Of a stretch of 64,000 bases of DNA, positions 53,612 through 62,949 are shown one piece after another. Source of the DNA: an uncultured Amylibacter sp. (lineage in GTDB: Bacteria > Pseudomonadota > Alphaproteobacteria > Rhodobacterales > Rhodobacteraceae); the NCBI GenBank assembly GCA_947497475.1, contig CANMGS010000002.1, positions 248,001 to 312,000 of the forward strand, in the 5' to 3' direction. The notes under the pieces were generated by a model. It made no database searches. It was given only the letters and a program-made list of their open reading frames with translations, and had not been told where the DNA came from. A program made the position numbers and the translations under genes. Positions within the stretch are counted from its first letter, which is position 1. Each line of letters begins with the position of its first letter.

Positions 53612-54064
53612 ATGGATATTATGTTGAAGAAACGACCATCAGCGCGGGTGATTGTGCGGGATCCAATTGGATTGGTGTTCCTGTTCAAATTTCAATTTCG
53701 TTTACCAAATGGCGATATGAATACTTTTTGGGCCACTCCGGGTGGTGGCGTTGATGATGGTGAAAGCTTTGAAGAAACGGCAAAGCGGGAATTGGGCGAA
53801 GAACTGGGGTTGGATTTGCCGATTGGTCCAGAATTACATCGCCATAATGTAGAATTTATAATGCCTGACGGTGTGCCTGTGGACGCAGAAGAACGGTTTT
53901 TCTTAGTGGAAACAGGTGGCGAAGTCTTTGATCACAGTCGTTGGACCGATTTAGAAAAACGTATTCTGGTTGATGCGCGTTGGTGGTCATTGAATGATCT
54001 TAAGATCACAAACGACCGTATTTTTCCTGCAAACCTAATAGATATTATCGAAAACCTAGCTTAA
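53612..54064 (+). CDS. NUDIX hydrolase
   Basis: The 150-residue protein contains a full Nudix box at residues 45-67 (G-x5-E-x7-REL-x-EE-x-GL) in PGGGVDDGESFEETAKRELGEELGLDL. Such enzymes cleave a nucleoside diphosphate linked to another moiety; the substrate is not known. No ribosome binding site is evident because the ATG abuts the carD terminator's T-run; ATG 53621 is an alternative. Its 3' end overlaps the opposing cobS gene by nine bases. Confidence 0.88.
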   Translation: MDIMLKKRPSARVIVRDPIGLVFLFKFQFRLPNGDMNTFWATPGGGVDDGESFEETAKRELGEELGLDLPIGPELHRHNVEFIMPDGVPVDAEERFFLVETGGEVFDHSRWTDLEKRILVDARWWSLNDLKITNDRIFPANLIDIIENLA

Positions 54065-54826
54065 TGCTGTAACGGCCGCTGCTAATGCTGCGAGTTCAGC
54101 GCATTGTTGCATGGCGCCCAATACATCGCCTGTGTACCCGCCGATCGCACGATGTGCGACAACACCCATAACAATGGTAGCAAGTATAGCCCAGCCAAAG
54201 ATGAATATCCCTGACCATCCTAGTATAATAAAGCACAACACTAACGTTGTTATGATTGCTATGATCAATGATGTTTCAGGAGGTTTTCCAACGCTAGACG
54301 CTAGACCCGATCCGCGTGCGTTTGGCATAGCGTACATTGCTAATACCATCGGTAAGCGACTTGCTGCACCAACAGCTATGAGGGCAGGGGTAAAAGATGT
54401 GACGATTAAAGCGTCCATAGTTCCAGCGCGTCCGATTAGAAATAAGATCAATGCGATAGCACCAAATGCACCAATGCGGCTGTCTTTCATTATCTCTAGG
54501 CGGCGATCTTTCTCATAAGCACCACCAAAGCCATCGGCGCAATCAGCTAAGCCGTCTTCATGTAATCCACCTGAGAACATCACAAGGCTGATTAGAGCTA
54601 TAAGTGCAGCGATATTCGAAGGTGCGCCGAACCAATATAAAAGGCATCCTATAATACCAGCAAGTAAGCCCAGTATAGCGCCGACCAATGGGTAAGCCCA
54701 AGTCGCATAGGCCGCACGTTTGCCTGCCAGTTCATGATCAACTGGGACAGGTAGGCGTGTGAGCAAGCTTATTGCGGCTGGGATGTCAGATACCAGTGCA
54801 GGCTTTAGGGAAGATGTGTCGGTCAT
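54056..54826 (-). CDS. cobS: Adenosylcobinamide-GDP ribazoletransferase
   Basis: CobS (also called CobV) joins adenosylcobinamide-GDP and alpha-ribazole(-phosphate) to form cobalamin, the last assembly step, in the inner membrane. The 256-residue protein has about six helices and the metal-binding [37 protein letters not shown] motif. The N-terminus, [12 protein letters not shown], is the family's. It is divergent from cobT across 86 bases with no visible cobalamin riboswitch. Confidence 0.93.
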   Translation of the reverse strand: MTDTSSLKPALVSDIPAAISLLTRLPVPVDHELAGKRAAYATWAYPLVGAILGLLAGIIGCLLYWFGAPSNIAALIALISLVMFSGGLHEDGLADCADGFGGAYEKDRRLEIMKDSRIGAFGAIALILFLIGRAGTMDALIVTSFTPALIAVGAASRLPMVLAMYAMPNARGSGLASSVGKPPETSLIIAIITTLVLCFIILGWSGIFIFGWAILATIVMGVVAHRAIGGYTGDVLGAMQQCAELAALAAAVTALS

Positions 54827-54912
54827 ATATAAGAGGCCTTCGCAATTGCTATTTCAGCAATGTGAAAATGCCGCTAAAACTGTTGGAACACAAGATAAAT
54901 GGACGGATTCTT

Positions 54913-55929
54913 ATGAACGCGACTTTTACGACCCTTACAGAGTTTCAATCCGTTTTAGAAGCGATGCCAGATGCTGATGCAAAAGCGTTTTCTGATGCTC
55001 AAGATCGCAACAATCAGCTGACGAAACCGCCGGGTGCTTTGGGGCGTTTAGAAGATTTAGCGATATGGTATGCAAGTTGGCGGGGGAAGAGTGTCCCAGT
55101 TGGGGCAAACCCTCAAGTCGTTGTTTTTGCTGGAAATCACGGCATTGCGGCACAAGGTGTTTCTGCTTTTCCGCCAGAGGTGACGGAGCAAATGGTGCTG
55201 AATTTCCAACATGGCGGTGCAGCGATCAATCAATTGTGCAAGACATATGGTGCCAAACTGGATGTACATGCATTGGAGTTGGATCGCCCAACGGCGGATT
55301 TTACATCTGGGCCAGCAATGAGCGAAGATGAAGTTATTGCTGCATTACAAACAGGTTGGAACGCTGTGGATGCAAAAGCCGATGTTTTGGTTGCTGGGGA
55401 AATGGGTATTGGCAACACGACGTCTGGGGCTGCCATTGCATGCGCGTTGTTTGGTGGCGATGCCGCCGATTGGGTTGGCCGTGGAACAGGGGTTACAGAT
55501 GAAGGTTTGGCTCTAAAGGCACGTGTTGTTGCTCAAGGTATCGCTGCGAACCCAACGGCGGTTGGGAATGGTTTAGAGGCACTGCGATGTTTGGGCGGCC
55601 GCGAGTTGGCAGGAATGGTTGGCGCTATCGCCAGTGCGCGGGCAAAATCTATTCCTGTAATTTTAGACGGTTTTATTTGCTCTGCTGCTGCATCTTGTTT
55701 AGCTGCCGCCGTTGATGGTGCACTAGATCACACAGTTGCAGGGCATTTATCTGCTGAGGGTGCACATGCTGCAATCTTGGAAAATCTAGGTAAGACGCCG
55801 CTATTATCCCTAGGCCTCCGTTTGGGTGAAGGATCAGGCGGGGCTTTGGCCTTGGGCGTATTACAAGGGGCTGTTGCCTGTCATTCTGGTATGGCAACTT
55901 TTGCAGAAGCAGGTGTTTCTGACGCTTAG
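54913..55929 (+). CDS. cobT: Nicotinate-nucleotide-dimethylbenzimidazole phosphoribosyltransferase
   Basis: CobT makes alpha-ribazole phosphate from dimethylbenzimidazole and nicotinate mononucleotide, the lower-ligand step of cobalamin synthesis. From ATG 54913 (338 residues, normal length) it shows [52 protein letters not shown] and near the end [13 protein letters not shown] with the catalytic Glu. A longer frame from 54772 would run over the cobS start and is rejected. Confidence 0.94.
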   Translation: MNATFTTLTEFQSVLEAMPDADAKAFSDAQDRNNQLTKPPGALGRLEDLAIWYASWRGKSVPVGANPQVVVFAGNHGIAAQGVSAFPPEVTEQMVLNFQHGGAAINQLCKTYGAKLDVHALELDRPTADFTSGPAMSEDEVIAALQTGWNAVDAKADVLVAGEMGIGNTTSGAAIACALFGGDAADWVGRGTGVTDEGLALKARVVAQGIAANPTAVGNGLEALRCLGGRELAGMVGAIASARAKSIPVILDGFICSAAASCLAAAVDGALDHTVAGHLSAEGAHAAILENLGKTPLLSLGLRLGEGSGGALALGVLQGAVACHSGMATFAEAGVSDA

Positions 55930-55930
55930 A

Positions 55931-56221
55931 TCAGCTGGTTAGAATTTCGCTAACTTTAAGCGCGCGTGTGGCACTGCCATCGACCTTTAGCTTGCCTGTC
56001 ATAAACGCCATTGCAGGGTTTTGAGACCCATCTAGAATAGCTTTGAACACGGCTTCTGATGAAATCAATGTCACATCGGCATCTTCATCCCCAACACGCG
56101 CACCTGTGGCGTCTAGCATCAATGTGCCTTCGTCTTTGATCACCAATTTAGCTGTGCCAACAATGGTATCTTTTACCTTAGGCGTCAGGTGTTCAATAAA
56201 TTCAGCGACGACAGTGTTCAT
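55931..56221 (-). CDS. SCP2 sterol-binding domain protein, second copy
   Basis: From ATG 56221 the 96-residue protein is a single SCP2 domain: KLVIKDEGTLMLDATGARVGDEDADVTLISSEAVFKAILDGSQNPAMAFMTGKLKVDGSATRALK. It is a clear paralog of the gene at 48375 (same length, shared GARxxDEDAD and NPxxAFMxGxLKVDG). It stands alone, abutting the cobT stop on the other strand. The ligand is unknown. Confidence 0.88.
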   Translation of the reverse strand: MNTVVAEFIEHLTPKVKDTIVGTAKLVIKDEGTLMLDATGARVGDEDADVTLISSEAVFKAILDGSQNPAMAFMTGKLKVDGSATRALKVSEILTS

Positions 56222-56312
56222 AGTATAAGGCCTTTTCTTTGCGTGTGCTGGTTTTATCAAACAGCGGGCTATCTATAGCAATCAAGACGTTACGGCATTT
56301 TGATGCTGTGTT

Positions 56313-57668
56313 TTACCGCAACCCATTCAATTCTTGTTTAGCTACGCGTGATGCAATGAGCAATGCCATGACCCAACCTGTGCTGACGGCTATGGCAATA
56401 CCCAGCCAAACGCCCCAAACGTCCATGCCGCACACACCGACCAGCAACCATACAAAGAAAGCTATACCGAAACCTTGGCGGTATACCGATATCCATAAGG
56501 TCCAGACAGGGCGTTTGAGTGCTTGTAGGAATGAATTGATTGAGAATAGCATCATATACAGGATGAATAAGAAACTATCGACACGCAGATAGCTTTGTCC
56601 GACGTCGATAACGGCCTGGTCGTCTGTGAAGAAGGACATCGCGAATGCGCCACCGAACCACAGGATTGGGGCAGCGCTGATTGTCATGATGAGACCGAGT
56701 TTCCAACAAAACCATAACGCTTCGCGTACGCGGTCATAGTGTTCTGCACCAAAGTTTTGTGCTGCTATTGGTAAAAGTGCCCCTGTCATGCCAAGCACGG
56801 GTAAGAGAAGGATTTGTTCAATCCTAAGAGCGATGCCATATGCAGCAATGGCATGCCCTCCAAAGCCTTTGAGCGCGTATTGGACGACAAAGCCAGAGAT
56901 GAACATGACCATGAATGCCGTGGTGGTGGGTAACATCTGTCCGAAAATTTCACGATATGATTTTATGCTTGGGGATAGTTCAGATGCATTTGCACCTTTG
57001 ATAACACGCAAGTTCAAGACAGCGCGCAGCACGAATATCATAACGCCTGTTTGGGATACAACTGTTGCTAAGGCGATGCCGTTAAAGCCCAATCCAGAAA
57101 CCACCCCCGGGATACCGTAGATGAATAAAGGGTTTAGGATGATATTGGCAAAAAACGCTGCCATCATCGCGCGTTGCATAGTCACGCTGTTGCCGTGTGC
57201 TTGCAATATTCCGTTGGCGGCATAGGCAATGAGAAAACCAGGTAGTGAGGCCAATAACCAATAGAAATAACCGTTTGCGGCATCACGGTAAGCGCCAGGT
57301 TCTGAGACCAATGCGATCAGATATGGCCCTGCAATAAAACCGATTACGATCAGGATCATTGTTGCGACTAATGCAAAGGATATACCCTGCATTGCAGTTT
57401 GGCGCGCTAGGCTATCGTCCTTTTTCCCGCGGGCATTGCCCACAAGGGCACTCATCGCTGATCCAGTGCCAAAACCCACTGCCATCATAATGAAAAAGGC
57501 TTGGAACCCGATTGCTAAACCTGCTTGGGCATCTGTCGAAAGCTGGCCAGCAAAATAGACATCGACCACATTATAGAGCGTAGAAAACAGCATTCCCATC
57601 GCGGCTGGTATAGCCAACGTTCGAAAGTGGCCAGCAATAGGGCCTTCCGTCAGGTCTTGGTCAAGCAT
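56313..57668 (-). CDS. MATE family efflux transporter
   Basis: The 451-residue protein has twelve predicted helices in two bundles. It begins LTEGPIAGHFRTLAIPAAMGMLFSTLYNVVDVYFAGQL, the family's start region (P in helix 1), and has GTGSAMSALVGNARGKKD with the conserved family pattern. Typical members export cationic drugs by Na+ or H+ antiport. It is a single gene; no regulator lies beside it. Confidence 0.92.
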   Translation of the reverse strand: MLDQDLTEGPIAGHFRTLAIPAAMGMLFSTLYNVVDVYFAGQLSTDAQAGLAIGFQAFFIMMAVGFGTGSAMSALVGNARGKKDDSLARQTAMQGISFALVATMILIVIGFIAGPYLIALVSEPGAYRDAANGYFYWLLASLPGFLIAYAANGILQAHGNSVTMQRAMMAAFFANIILNPLFIYGIPGVVSGLGFNGIALATVVSQTGVMIFVLRAVLNLRVIKGANASELSPSIKSYREIFGQMLPTTTAFMVMFISGFVVQYALKGFGGHAIAAYGIALRIEQILLLPVLGMTGALLPIAAQNFGAEHYDRVREALWFCWKLGLIMTISAAPILWFGGAFAMSFFTDDQAVIDVGQSYLRVDSFLFILYMMLFSINSFLQALKRPVWTLWISVYRQGFGIAFFVWLLVGVCGMDVWGVWLGIAIAVSTGWVMALLIASRVAKQELNGLR

Positions 57669-57748
57669 ATGGGGTGCTTTTCAGATAATTCATAGGTTAT
57701 GATAGGGACGTTACGAACAAGTACTTAGAACAGCAAGCCGTATATTTG

Positions 57749-57822
57749 TGGAGGCGAGTACCGGAATCGAACCGGTGTACACGGATTTGCAATCCGCTGC
57801 GTCACCACTCCGCCAACTCGCC
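57749..57822 (-). tRNA. tRNA-Cys (anticodon GCA)
   Basis: A cloverleaf of 74 bases on the minus strand: GGCGAGT acceptor at the 5' end, D arm GGCGGAGTGGTGACGC, anticodon loop TTGCAAA (GCA), T loop GTTCGATTC and 3' encoded TCCA. Confidence 0.97.
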
Positions 57823-58097
57823 ATCCTATTGAAAACAAAGGATAGTAACCGATTGTTTAAACCGTGGTGTTAAATGTATAGGCAGATGCCTCAACATTCT
57901 GGCTCCGTATACGTTCTGTTCTTTATGTCTTCAAGAGCAATCTGAAGCAATATCAGCATAATTTTAGGGGTGGTGGTGTGGGTTTCTGGTATGAGATGTG
58001 TTTCAAAACCGTCGCAGGGTTTTCAACCCACGGCGGTTTTATATTTCTTTATAGAATTCTAAAGATGACTACTGTGAAGTAAGTCTACATTGGTTCA
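57823..58097. other. Gap with a strong bidirectional hairpin
   Basis: AAAACCG and CGGTTTT arms with inner GGGTT/AACCC (58005-58040) form a long stem that ends in T-rich sequence on the plus strand and TTTTG on the minus strand. On the minus strand it lies just behind the 50-codon gene at 58098 and probably terminates it. I see no gene elsewhere here. Confidence 0.6.
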
Positions 58098-58250
58098 TTA
58101 CGCAACAACGGTTATTGCGAACGCTGAAAGAATAAGCAGAATAACCCAGCCAACTTTTTGCCGAGCTGTTTTGATTTCGCCAGCAATCTTTTTGGCCAGT
58201 ATTTTACGTCTCGCCCTTAAGCGTCTTAGTGATTTAGATTTTGCTTTCAT
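58098..58250 (-). CDS. 50-residue basic membrane protein
   Basis: The frame from ATG 58250 to TAA 58098 codes for MKAKSKSLRRLRARRKILAK, then a short linker, and WVILLILSAFAITVVA at the C-terminus: 14 basic residues in the first 32, then one hydrophobic helix. AAGGA lies eight to nine bases ahead of the ATG, and a terminator-like stem follows. These signs support a genuine small protein, likely in the inner membrane with its basic part in the cytoplasm. I recognise no family. Confidence 0.6.
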   Translation of the reverse strand: MKAKSKSLRRLRARRKILAKKIAGEIKTARQKVGWVILLILSAFAITVVA

Positions 58251-58400
58251 TTTTCAAGTCCTTCTATGAGCGGGTCTTTGGTTTCATGTAACTATAATAT
58301 AGCATTTTTGGGCTGAAATTTCAATTTAATGCTAAGTGGATACTACGAAGACGGGCAAGTTGCGCTTAGTGTAGTAGCTATAATTGAGTATTGGCCTTGG

Positions 58401-58970
58401 TTAGAACATCAACCCAAATATAAGTATTGGAGCAACTTCCAGTAACGCTAAAGCTGTGAATAAGGCACGCATTCTGATGGATTTGAAACGTCGCCATAGA
58501 AAAACACAAACGCCAATCACCAGTATTTGTTCTATGATTGATATGATACCGCCGTGGTGGTTTTTGTCCCAATAACTATAGGGGCTTTCGAACACCCAAT
58601 CTGTTATAGGCCAAAAATGCTGTCGCGCATCATCGTGATGTAGGGGGAAATCAAGACCTAGGTGAAGCAGTGCTGATCCTGAAAGGGCGATGACCCATGA
58701 TTTTTTGACCCATATGGCCACGGCACAGACGATTCCCCAAAGAACGAAAGAGTTGTCGATTGCAAAGACTTGCTGCCAAAGTGGCGAGAAATATTGCACG
58801 TCAAAGACGTACGCTGGGCTGTTGCCAAGGATAAACAGGCTGAAACTGGCCATTATGTACAAAGAAAGGTCGGGGAGGAGCCCGCCAATCATTGCAGCCG
58901 TGGTTATTTTAGGGCTATCTGGTTTTGCAAAAGCGCCAGCGGCGAATATCAGATGAGCAGGGGTGTTCAT
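58401..58970 (-). CDS. YdjM-like metal-dependent hydrolase family membrane protein
   Basis: The 189-residue protein begins MNTPAHLIFAAGAFAKP with GGLLPDLSLYIMA; His and Asp in these motifs, plus LHLGLDFPLHHDDARQHFWP, match the DUF457/YdjM-type family of membrane-bound predicted metal-dependent hydrolases. Four or five helices are seen. In several Rhodobacterales a gene like this lies beside cobQ. A direct role in cobalamin metabolism is not shown. It is divergent from cobQ. Confidence 0.75.
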   Translation of the reverse strand: MNTPAHLIFAAGAFAKPDSPKITTAAMIGGLLPDLSLYIMASFSLFILGNSPAYVFDVQYFSPLWQQVFAIDNSFVLWGIVCAVAIWVKKSWVIALSGSALLHLGLDFPLHHDDARQHFWPITDWVFESPYSYWDKNHHGGIISIIEQILVIGVCVFLWRRFKSIRMRALFTALALLEVAPILIFGLMF

Positions 58971-59010
58971 GGTTTTTCCAGCTGGTTTTTAAATAACTAT
59001 AGGACGCGAC

Positions 59011-60459
59011 ATGGCAAAGTCCATCATGATCCAGGGTGCTGGATCAAATGTTGGTAAATCGATGGTGGTGGCAGGGATATGCCGTGCTGCTGTGAAGCGT
59101 GGACTAAAGGTGCGCCCATTTAAGCCGCAAAACATGTCTAACAATGCGGCTGTAACGGCTGATGGCGGGGAAATAGGACGCGCGCAAGCGTTGCAAGCCA
59201 TGGCATGTGGTGTGCCTGCTGTAACGGATATGAACCCTGTTTTACTAAAGCCTGAAACCGATATTGGGGCACAGGTGATTGTGCAGGGTAAACGTTTGAC
59301 GACAGCGAAGGCGCGGGATTATGCGAAGCTGAAACCGACGTTGATGACCGCTGTTCTTGAGAGTTTTAATCGCTTGGGCGATGATGTTGATTTGATCGTT
59401 GTAGAAGGGGCTGGAAGCCCTGCGGAAACCAATCTGCGCAAAGGTGATATTGCCAATATGGGTTTTGCAGAGGCTGCGGATGTGCCTGTTGTTTTGGTTG
59501 GTGATATTGATCGTGGGGGCGTGATTGCACAGGTTGTCGGCACGCATGTGATTTTACCTGATGAGGATCGCGACCGAATTAAAGCCTTTTCTATCAATAA
59601 GTTTCGTGGCGATATTAGTCTGTTTGATGATGGTCTGGCCGAAATTGTAGAACGAACGGGTTGGGCGAGCGTAGGTGTTTTGCCTTGGTTTGCAGATGCT
59701 TCAAAACTGCCAGCAGAAGATGCTGCTGATATTGCGAAGACAGCTAAAGGAGTTGGCTTTAAAATTGTGGTTCCACAATTGTCCCGGATTGCCAACTTTG
59801 ATGATTTAGACCCGTTGGGATTAGACCCAAATGTTTCTGTGCAAATGATACCAGCAGGGCAGCCTTTGCCCCTAGATGCTGATTTAATTTTGATCCCCGG
59901 CTCTAAATCGACGACTGGAGATTTGGCGTTTTTCCGTGCCCAGGGTTGGGATGTGGATTTGGCAGCACATGTGCGCCGTGGTGGTTCTGTATTGGGGATT
60001 TGTGGTGGCTATCAAATGTTGGGCACAGAGATACATGATCCAGAAGGGATTGAAGGAACTGCGGGAAGCTATAAAGGTTTGGGATTGTTGGATGTCGTAA
60101 CAACGATGCACCCTGAAAAACGTTTGGCAGAGGTATTTGGCACTTTTGTTCCCACGGGTGATGATGTGCGGGGATATGAAATTCATATTGGGAAAACAGA
60201 TGGTCTTGATTGCACGCGATCTTGGTTAGACTTTGATGGGGTGCCAGAAGGGGCTGCCTCACCAAATGGGCGTATAATGGGGTGTTACATACATGGGTTG
60301 TTTTCCGCAGATACGTTTCGTGCAGCGTTTCTTAAAATATTAGGCGCGCAAGCGAGCGTGTTTAACTATGATGCTCAGGTGGATCAGGTATTGGATGATT
60401 TGGCCGAACATATCGAGGCCCATTTGGACCTTGATATGTTGTTTTCATTGGCAAAATAA
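59011..60459 (+). CDS. cobQ: Cobyric acid synthase
   Basis: The 482-residue glutamine amidotransferase adds four amide groups to adenosylcobyrinate a,c-diamide. The synthetase half starts [18 protein letters not shown] (P-loop) and has [12 protein letters not shown] and [20 protein letters not shown]. The glutaminase half shows [11 protein letters not shown] with the nucleophilic Cys (about 331) and GCYIHGLF with the His. Divergent from the YdjM-like gene by 40 bases. It is the only cob gene here outside the cobST pair. Confidence 0.96.
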   Translation: MAKSIMIQGAGSNVGKSMVVAGICRAAVKRGLKVRPFKPQNMSNNAAVTADGGEIGRAQALQAMACGVPAVTDMNPVLLKPETDIGAQVIVQGKRLTTAKARDYAKLKPTLMTAVLESFNRLGDDVDLIVVEGAGSPAETNLRKGDIANMGFAEAADVPVVLVGDIDRGGVIAQVVGTHVILPDEDRDRIKAFSINKFRGDISLFDDGLAEIVERTGWASVGVLPWFADASKLPAEDAADIAKTAKGVGFKIVVPQLSRIANFDDLDPLGLDPNVSVQMIPAGQPLPLDADLILIPGSKSTTGDLAFFRAQGWDVDLAAHVRRGGSVLGICGGYQMLGTEIHDPEGIEGTAGSYKGLGLLDVVTTMHPEKRLAEVFGTFVPTGDDVRGYEIHIGKTDGLDCTRSWLDFDGVPEGAASPNGRIMGCYIHGLFSADTFRAAFLKILGAQASVFNYDAQVDQVLDDLAEHIEAHLDLDMLFSLAK

Positions 60460-60461
60460 CT

Positions 60462-61376
60462 CTAAGGAATTTCGCGTGATGCCAGTGCGTGATGTATTTC
60501 ACGACGTACCAGTTTACGGACATTGCGTGTGATACGGTCACCAAGGTCACCTTGAAGCTCAGCGCGTACCAATTCACTTACGATTTCGCGTAATGTTTCT
60601 TCGTCGATAAATGCATCGTTTGATGTTTCTTCAATTTCTGTTGGTGTTTCATCATCGAAGTCATCAGCTACATCTAATGTCTCGGTTTGTTCTGGAATAG
60701 CTTGAAATGTTGCTTCAGCTTCTGGCTCTGGTATATCTTCTTCAGCGATATATTCTTCGTAGAAAGCTGTTGGTTCTTCTTCTGGCTCTTCAGCAACAAT
60801 ATCATCTGAAGTGTCCTCTGCTTCAGTTTCCATTTCAGCACGCAGAACAAATGGTTCTAACTTCTCTGGGTTTGGAGCTTCTACTTCTGATGGCTTTGTT
60901 GTTTCATTTGCTAAAAATGCATTTACATGTGCAGCGCGGGTTTCTTGATCTGGATCATTTGGTAAGTCTGAAACATCTTCCATTTCAGATGTATTATCTG
61001 AAACTGTTTCTTGGGCTGGTACCTCAGCCTCAATATCTGCTTCTATTGAATGGCCTTTGGTCATTTCTGCGATAGAGGCATTGATTGCCTGAACGAATGT
61101 TATTGGGCCGTCTTCATCTTCAACACGTGCTTGTGCTTCAAAGATTGCTTCATCTGTGCCAACAATAATTGGTTCTAACGGCTCTTCTTCTGCAACTGGC
61201 AGTTCTTCTGTTGTTTCTTCGATATCCTTTGGTGCGGATAGTGGTGGTTCTACACGTGCAGTTGCTAGACTAAGCGGTTTAGATTTATTTTCTTCTACAC
61301 GTGGTCCGTCCGCGACCAAACGGCGAATAGATGACAATACATCTTCTATTTCGGCTGATTTCTCTGCTTCAGACAT
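60462..61376 (-). CDS. PopZ-like polar organising protein
   Basis: From ATG 61376 (GAGGGGCCC ahead) the protein has 304 residues in three parts. The N-terminal helix is AEIEDVLSSIRRLVADG, very close in pattern to the E-E-I-L-A-S-I-R-R-I helix of Caulobacter PopZ. The middle (about 35-245) is highly acidic, Glu/Pro/Thr-rich and certainly disordered. The C-terminal helices (about 252-300), EETLREIVSELVRAELQGDLGDRITRNVRKLVRREIHHALA, are in the position of PopZ's oligomerising region. PopZ forms a polar condensate that anchors chromosome and cell-cycle proteins. Context next to tolC supports the call. A frame from 61433 is longer but unsupported. Confidence 0.62.
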   Translation of the reverse strand: MSEAEKSAEIEDVLSSIRRLVADGPRVEENKSKPLSLATARVEPPLSAPKDIEETTEELPVAEEEPLEPIIVGTDEAIFEAQARVEDEDGPITFVQAINASIAEMTKGHSIEADIEAEVPAQETVSDNTSEMEDVSDLPNDPDQETRAAHVNAFLANETTKPSEVEAPNPEKLEPFVLRAEMETEAEDTSDDIVAEEPEEEPTAFYEEYIAEEDIPEPEAEATFQAIPEQTETLDVADDFDDETPTEIEETSNDAFIDEETLREIVSELVRAELQGDLGDRITRNVRKLVRREIHHALASREIP

Positions 61377-61539
61377 GGGCCCCTCGATATTATATTTTTT
61401 TAAAACTGTAGCCAAAATTAGAAATTCAGACAACTCTGTTGTTAATTTCTAACTGCTGAAGCCTTAAAATTATGAGAACTATTGCATTGAAGATGCAATT
61501 GCGCACCACAGAACCGTCAAAAAAACATCATATGTGTAA

Positions 61540-62913
61540 TTATTGGCCGTTGCGTTTCAATAGCTTGTCTAGCGCATCCAAACGTTTTTTACCCAATGGG
61601 CTTGGTTTCGCGACAGCCGTATAGTTGACATCAGGGTCATAGCTTTCGATGCCTAGTTGCAAATGTTCTACCGTTAGCAACCCCATTGCGTTTAAAACAC
61701 TATAGGCATTTACATATTCATCGCGAATTGCTGACACGAGATCAGAACGGGCTTGGAGCAATTCTTGCTCTGCATTCAAGGCGTCTAAGGTTGTACGCGC
61801 GCCAAGTTTTGCTTCTTCGCTTGTACCTTCAAAAGCAATTTTTGCAGCGCGCACTTGTTCGCGACGTGCTCTGATACTTGCTTTTGAAGCTTCCCAAGTT
61901 GCATATGCACTTTGAACTTCTTGACGGACTTGAACACCTGCCAATTGTAGTTCTGATTTTTCTTGATCCAACAATGCGAGTGATTGGCGCTCAGCGCTAA
62001 TGAGGCGACCACCTTGGTATATAGGTTGTGTGGCTTCAATCCCAATAACCGCGGTTGTATCATCTAAATTTGTGGTGTCCGAGTTTGATCGCGCCGCAGT
62101 CACATTTCCTGTTACAGTGATGTCTCTGTTTCCGCGGGCAATAGAAACAGCCTTTTCAGCTGCCTTTACCAAGAACTGTTGTTGAAGGATCTGTGGGTTT
62201 CGAGCGATAGCAATAGCTTCGGCTGCATTTGCAGATGCAGGTAATTTTGGGGCAGGTGGTGGTGTTTGCAGGTTTTTAGGAGGTGAACCAATTGTTGCAA
62301 TGTAGAAATCTATTGAACGTTTTAGTGCTGCACGACTTGTTTCCAATGTGCTTTGTGAAGCTGCGAACCGAGACTCTGCTTGGCTCACATCTGTTCGCGT
62401 GACTTCACCAACTTCGAAGCGTTCACGTGCTGCACGTACTTCTTCGGACAAAACTTTCACACTGTTTTTTGAAAGTTCCACATTACGTATATCGCGGCGT
62501 ACATCCATATAAGCCGTGACCGCATCCAACAAAACGTTTTGCTCTGTGTCTAATAAAGCTTGGCGGTTAGCCTGAACATTGAATTTTGCCTGATCAACGC
62601 CGTTTAAACCAGTCAAGCCAGCATAAATAGGGATTGTTGTTGTTAAGGCTAAAGTACTACTGTTGCCTTCAGTGTTTCTGGTTCTGTTTAATGTTCTGTC
62701 CGCTGAAGCTGTCGCAGCAATGCTTGGGCGCAATGCACCCCTAGCTTGGCTGACTGTTTCATCTGTTGCTCGCAGGTTGTTCTGACCAATCCGTAAAGAT
62801 GGGTTAGTTTGATATGCTTGGATCAATGCATCTGTTAAAGTTGTCGCAAAAGCTGGCATGGCCGATAAAAGTGCGATACTTGCTGTTGTTACCTTAAGAG
62901 CCTTTAAAAACAT
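61540..62913 (-). CDS. tolC: TolC family outer membrane channel protein
   Basis: The 457-residue protein has a signal peptide ending AFA-TT (about residue 24), then TLTDALIQAYQTNPSLRIGQNNLRATDETVSQARGALRPSI, the typical TolC repeat start. Two long coiled-coil halves (about 25-225 and 240-425) each show the alternating helix and strand layout. It forms the outer membrane exit duct for type I secretion and RND pumps, plausibly for the RND system at 17-22 kb. It lies 36 bases behind pcm, the same order as in Caulobacter relatives. Confidence 0.94.
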   Translation of the reverse strand: MFLKALKVTTASIALLSAMPAFATTLTDALIQAYQTNPSLRIGQNNLRATDETVSQARGALRPSIAATASADRTLNRTRNTEGNSSTLALTTTIPIYAGLTGLNGVDQAKFNVQANRQALLDTEQNVLLDAVTAYMDVRRDIRNVELSKNSVKVLSEEVRAARERFEVGEVTRTDVSQAESRFAASQSTLETSRAALKRSIDFYIATIGSPPKNLQTPPPAPKLPASANAAEAIAIARNPQILQQQFLVKAAEKAVSIARGNRDITVTGNVTAARSNSDTTNLDDTTAVIGIEATQPIYQGGRLISAERQSLALLDQEKSELQLAGVQVRQEVQSAYATWEASKASIRARREQVRAAKIAFEGTSEEAKLGARTTLDALNAEQELLQARSDLVSAIRDEYVNAYSVLNAMGLLTVEHLQLGIESYDPDVNYTAVAKPSPLGKKRLDALDKLLKRNGQ

Positions 62914-62949
62914 GGCTTGGCTTATCCTTCGGTCAGAAATTTTCTATAG

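Noticed and set aside
54772-54912. 47-codon N-terminal extension of cobT
   Set aside because: It overlaps the cobS start and is not conserved in CobT; ATG 54913 gives normal length.
56239-56592. 117-codon plus-strand frame
   Set aside because: It is the complement of the MATE transporter's 3' end.
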